This document shows positions 35,901 to 38,143 of a stretch of 38,143 nt of DNA, in pieces. Every line of letters starts with the position of its first letter. Within the stretch, counting starts at the first letter, position 1. The DNA comes from TMED27 sp045106175. GTDB taxonomy: Bacteria > Pseudomonadota > Alphaproteobacteria > Micavibrionales > Micavibrionaceae. Made by a program: the position numbers and the translations under genes. The notes under the pieces were generated by a model. That model was not told the origin of the DNA. It made no database searches and saw only the letters and a list, made by a program, of their open reading frames with translations. The stretch is taken from the NCBI GenBank assembly GCA_045106175.1, contig JBGCEF010000038.1, forward strand, positions 1-38,143, given 5' to 3'.

Positions 35901-38143
35901 ATACGATCGACACAAGCTTTGGTGTTGAGATTGGTTCTGTTCAGCCTACTGATAATACGAGCGCGACCGTAAATGGTCAGCCAATTACACTGACATCAAA
36001 TGGTCAGGCTGTTTCTATCAATGAAACGGCTGATGGTTATGTTGGCCAGACTGCAAATGGTACAACGATCTTCACTTTGGCGTTGAATTCACAAACTGGT
36101 CAGTATGTTTACACGCAGTTTGGTTCGCTTGATCATCCAGATGGTAATGATGCGAATGACATCATCACATTGAATTTTGATTTTGCTGTTCAAAGCACAG
36201 ATGGTGACAGTGCTACGGGTACTGTTTCTATAGAAGTTGCAGATGACGGCGTTAGCGCGGTTGATGACCAAAATGGTGCGGAAGAAGGTCAGTTCATCAC
36301 AGGGTCTGTGATTGCAAATGACGATGTTTCACAAGATGCGCCAAATGAGATCAGTCAAGTTGTCTTTAACGGTCAAACATTTGCGATTAGCGCGAATACC
36401 CCGGCTGTTGTGAATACTGATTTGGGTGTTTTGACACTTAATATTGATGGAACTTACACATTTGAAGCGACTGATCTTGGTGATCCGGATGGAACGGCTG
36501 AGTTTACTTACACACTTATTGATAGCGACGGTGACAGCGATACAGCGACACTTTCTATCCGTGTGACGCCAGATGGCGAGCCAGTTGCAGTGACGGAAGA
36601 GATGACCGTTGATGAAACAGGTTTAACGCCTGGCCCAATGGTTATTAATGAATCAATCGATGTTAATTTTGGTCTTGATGGTCAGGGTTCTATTGATCCT
36701 AATGGTGATATCACAGTGAGCGGTTCTTCTGCGGCTGGTGATAAGTTAACATCAGGTGGTCAGCCAGTTGAAATTACAGCGACAACAAATGGTTATGTTG
36801 CGATGATTGCTGGTACAAATACAAAAGTGTTTGAGCTGACGATTCAAGATAATGGTGAGTACACGTTTGAATTGCTTGAGCATGTTGACCATGCGGATGC
36901 GACTGATCCTAATGACCTTATTAAGCTAGAGTTTGGTGTTACGGTTTCTGATAGTGACGGCGATGAAGCAGACGGTACAATTACAATTAACCTTTTGGAT
37001 GATGCGCCAGTTGCATATGACGACGCGGACTCAATCGCGGAAGGTGAAAACAGTACATCTGGTAACGTTATTACCAATGATGAGCAAAGTGAAGATGCGC
37101 CAACACCAGTGACAGAGATCACATTTAACGGTGTTGATTATCCAGTTGTTCCTGGAACAGCGACTGTTGTAAATGGTGATCATGGTGTTCTTCGTCTTAA
37201 TTCAGATGGTACTTATACCTACACATCAAACGGTACGAACGCGACAGCCGTTCAAGATGTGTTTACATACACATTGACTGACTTTGATGGTGATCAAGAA
37301 ACAGCAGAGCTTACAATCAGCATTGCTGATGTTGACTCAAAGCCTGAGATTTCTGTGAAGCCATTGAGCGTTGATGAGACAGATATTGATACGGCGCCTG
37401 CTGGCAGTGATACTGACAGCGAGACAGCTGTTGGTCAGTTCGGTTTTGACGGTCCTGGATCTTACGAAGTGACAGGCGTGAATTCATTCAGCTTTAATAC
37501 AACACAGGCGACTGGCGGGACATTAACATCAAATGGTGTTCCTGTGACGGTTGCGATTGTAAATGGTCAATATGTTGGTACAGCTGGTAATGAGACGATC
37601 TTTACATTCGGTATCGATGCGCAAAGCGGCGAATATACGTTCACATTGCTTGGTTCATTGGATCATGCTGATGCGACCGATGCTAATGATGTTTTGAACC
37701 TTACATTCGGTGTGAATGCGGTCGATACAGATGGAGACGCTGCAACTGGTCTTGTTCAGGTTAGTGTTTATGATGATGGCCCATCGATTAATACAAAATT
37801 CCGTCCGATTGATGAAAGTGGTCTGGGTAATGCTGACTCTATCAGCTACACGCACACATTGAATTTTGATTATGGCGAAGATGGTGCAGGCACAATTGAC
37901 CCAACAGGTAACTTTGAAGCGAAATTTGTTGAAGGCGGAGATACGGTTGATTTGACATCAACTGGTCGTCCAATCGTTGTTAGTGCGACTGCTGATGGTT
38001 ATGTTGGTATTGCTAACGGTGAAACAGTCTTTACGCTTAGCGTTGAAGATAACGGCGAATACACCTACACACAATTTGCGCCAATCGATCACCCGAATGA
38101 AAGTGATCCTGATGATGTTATCTGGTTGAAATTTGAAGTTCAG
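32990..38143 (+). CDS. Giant repeat-rich surface adhesin, 3' end outside window
   Basis: 1718 codons are open without a stop to the right edge; the start is ATG 32990 after AAGGAGA. There is no N-terminal signal peptide, as expected for type I secretion. Residues 1-120 form a small domain with Cys36 and Cys87, the only cysteines I see, ending in VMTFEDGGQLTLNNF. Residues 125-240 are an acidic linker with three LASxEPxAG repeats, two of them PAAG. From residue 293 it alternates eight T1SS-143-like repeats of 124-137 residues (each ending like LDHADATDPND...FGV...DSDGD...DDAP) with three Ig/VCBS-like repeats. Codon composition is strongly acidic, consistent with calcium binding. RTX and secretion signals are presumably beyond the edge. 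The likely role is cell-surface adhesion or biofilm matrix anchoring. Confidence 0.88.
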   Translation, partial: MANSNAAADSPSQTPSTEGVKILDLSKITQDTSNPCVLEMSDLENLGSLVAISRPEAGEKSEISLDPGTNYIFDFAEGDVSSLVESCGDLVMTFEDGGQLTLNNFLQSIESDVPSVLAFAAVGDAIEAAGESDLADAGDGEIVNIEDILDVEPSDDDLEEPQTQVRNENSEQAGDVIAQNDDAVLTVANIEPAAGDEASAAELASLEPDAGEVSASDLASIEPAAGDATGSSGNTGFGFGSNFASTGIIPLADVGPINPTALSFSLPSVDTDLLILDEDGNPIIFSPQTQLLDETDLGPITVSDTLNIDFGSDGPGAISSTGEFAFSGSLLDGGLTSGGQDVDVVATDNGYTATINNGADTVFEFVLNQETGEYIFTQFLPLDHADATDPNDVIQLSFGVQASDSDGDIAETVVTIGIADDAPEAIAPDENTINEADLQSGPIVINDSLDVDFGNDAPGELLPNGVVEVPSDLTSNGQTITVTQTADGYVGNLPNGQPAFVLVVDATNGDYTFTQIAPLDHASGNDTITLNFGVTATDFDGDSASSTITINVVDSAPEINDEPSVGAGVENIDESDIPLGTTVNGSVDVDFGADNPGSLTPNDTVQITGATGTPNAITSGGQPVTITQTPNGYVGNLPGGQTVFVLSIDPQNGDYVFVQNIAIDHNDPTNDNEEITLSFGITATDGDGDTDSGFIAINIADDAPEATDDVNSVDESGTVTGNILSNDDGGNDGQPVITEFNGQPIPAAGLVVTGTYGVLTIQPNGSYSYTANSDNPEGVDSFDYTITDADGDTADATLNITVSAIDDKPDVQVASEFVDETDLVDGNIVETGQVVVDYGTDGPGTITIDSFASSGSQLNNALTSGGQPVTVALDGTTFTGTTPDGSVIFTMDVQPNGEYTFTLIGTLDHADPNDPNDIINLEFTVNAADSDDDITPTTITVGVKDDVPTIGDSQGTVDETNFDNGNLTYSDTIDTSFGVEIGSVQPTDNTSATVNGQPITLTSNGQAVSINETADGYVGQTANGTTIFTLALNSQTGQYVYTQFGSLDHPDGNDANDIITLNFDFAVQSTDGDSATGTVSIEVADDGVSAVDDQNGAEEGQFITGSVIANDDVSQDAPNEISQVVFNGQTFAISANTPAVVNTDLGVLTLNIDGTYTFEATDLGDPDGTAEFTYTLIDSDGDSDTATLSIRVTPDGEPVAVTEEMTVDETGLTPGPMVINESIDVNFGLDGQGSIDPNGDITVSGSSAAGDKLTSGGQPVEITATTNGYVAMIAGTNTKVFELTIQDNGEYTFELLEHVDHADATDPNDLIKLEFGVTVSDSDGDEADGTITINLLDDAPVAYDDADSIAEGENSTSGNVITNDEQSEDAPTPVTEITFNGVDYPVVPGTATVVNGDHGVLRLNSDGTYTYTSNGTNATAVQDVFTYTLTDFDGDQETAELTISIADVDSKPEISVKPLSVDETDIDTAPAGSDTDSETAVGQFGFDGPGSYEVTGVNSFSFNTTQATGGTLTSNGVPVTVAIVNGQYVGTAGNETIFTFGIDAQSGEYTFTLLGSLDHADATDANDVLNLTFGVNAVDTDGDAATGLVQVSVYDDGPSINTKFRPIDESGLGNADSISYTHTLNFDYGEDGAGTIDPTGNFEAKFVEGGDTVDLTSTGRPIVVSATADGYVGIANGETVFTLSVEDNGEYTYTQFAPIDHPNESDPDDVIWLKFEVQ
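33551..33667 (+). repeat. Triplicated EPxAG linker motif with PAAG sites
   Basis: Three copies lie at residues 188-203, 204-218 and 219-230: NIEPAAGDEASAAEL, SLEPDAGEVSASDL and SIEPAAGD. The two PAAG sites are residues 192-195 (33563-33574) and 223-226 (33656-33667). Confidence 0.8.
33866..38143 (+). repeat. T1SS-143-like repeat units (eight seen, last one cut)
   Basis: Units start at DET/DES/NEA and end at a DDAP-like motif: 33866-34258, 34289-34660, 34706-35101, 35444-35833, 35861-36253, 36611-37009, 37373-37783, and 37811 to the edge. Seven are 124-137 residues long. Their order with Ig units is 3, Ig, 2, Ig, 1, Ig, then 2 or more. They differ in sequence, so most of the expansion looks old, but three share an identical 20-base stretch. 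Confidence 0.82.
35102..37345 (+). repeat. Ig/VCBS-like repeat units (three)
   Basis: Units at 35102-35416, 36254-36582 and 37010-37345, each about 105-112 residues. Each has a GNILSNDD-like start, GVLTIQPNGSYSYT-type centre and FTYTLxDxDGD end. They are interspersed between T1SS-143-like units. Confidence 0.78.

Noticed and set aside
33866..38143. CRISPR-like periodicity
   Set aside because: The repeats are about 390 bases, protein-coding and divergent; there are no short identical repeats with unique spacers.

Overview
The window reads as a compact, AT-leaning alphaproteobacterial chromosome segment. The lineage is inferred from the SerC subtype, the receiver protein with a GPDRRRR-type tail, and the SlyX, DUF2805 and Uup-type neighbours. 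I cannot name the genus. Genes are tightly packed and several convergent pairs touch or overlap at their 3' ends. No tRNA, rRNA, CRISPR array, insertion sequence or phage gene was seen.

Region 1 (1-10267) is an exopolysaccharide export module of the type linked to exosortase (PEP-CTERM) systems. It has a TPR lipoprotein of the PrsT type (minus strand, cut by the left edge), a divergent secreted protein with a VPxPA C-terminal sorting tail, a short OPX exporter, an outer-membrane beta-barrel, a Wzz-like chain-length protein, a BY-kinase-like ATPase, an initiating sugar-phosphate transferase and UDP-glucose dehydrogenase. Together these would make UDP-glucuronate, prime a lipid carrier and export a polymer across both membranes. 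No glycosyltransferase, polymerase or exosortase is in view; they may lie left of the window.

Region 2 (10253-28837) is mostly housekeeping. It holds a four-gene minus-strand set (flavoprotein, membrane protein, ArsC-like protein, DUF2805 protein), a GIY-YIG protein, SlyX, an Uup-type ABC-F ATPase with an overlapping lipoprotein gene, a fatty acid desaturase, typA broken by one in-frame stop codon, a renalase-like flavoprotein, a MATE pump, an RTX/DUF4114 secreted protein, an RsmC-like methyltransferase, an orphan Clp-D1-like AAA+ ATPase, divergent serB and serC, and an RhlE-type helicase. serA follows at 29776, so the three serine pathway enzymes lie within about 6.5 kb.

Region 3 (29061-38143) holds a small secreted protein, serA, a two-gene signalling pair (a receiver protein and a helical protein), a 442-base intergenic region rich in hairpins, and the first 1718 codons of a giant surface protein that runs off the right edge. 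The giant protein has an N-terminal domain with two cysteines, a linker with PAAG motifs, and alternating T1SS-143-like and Ig/VCBS-like repeats.

The most notable points are the nonsense codon in typA, the PAAG linker and repeat architecture of the giant protein, the hairpin-rich leader in front of it, a start codon buried in a perfect hairpin (rsmC-like gene), and an AAA+ protein lacking the usual pore-loop tyrosine. I did not find a system that I can call clearly new.
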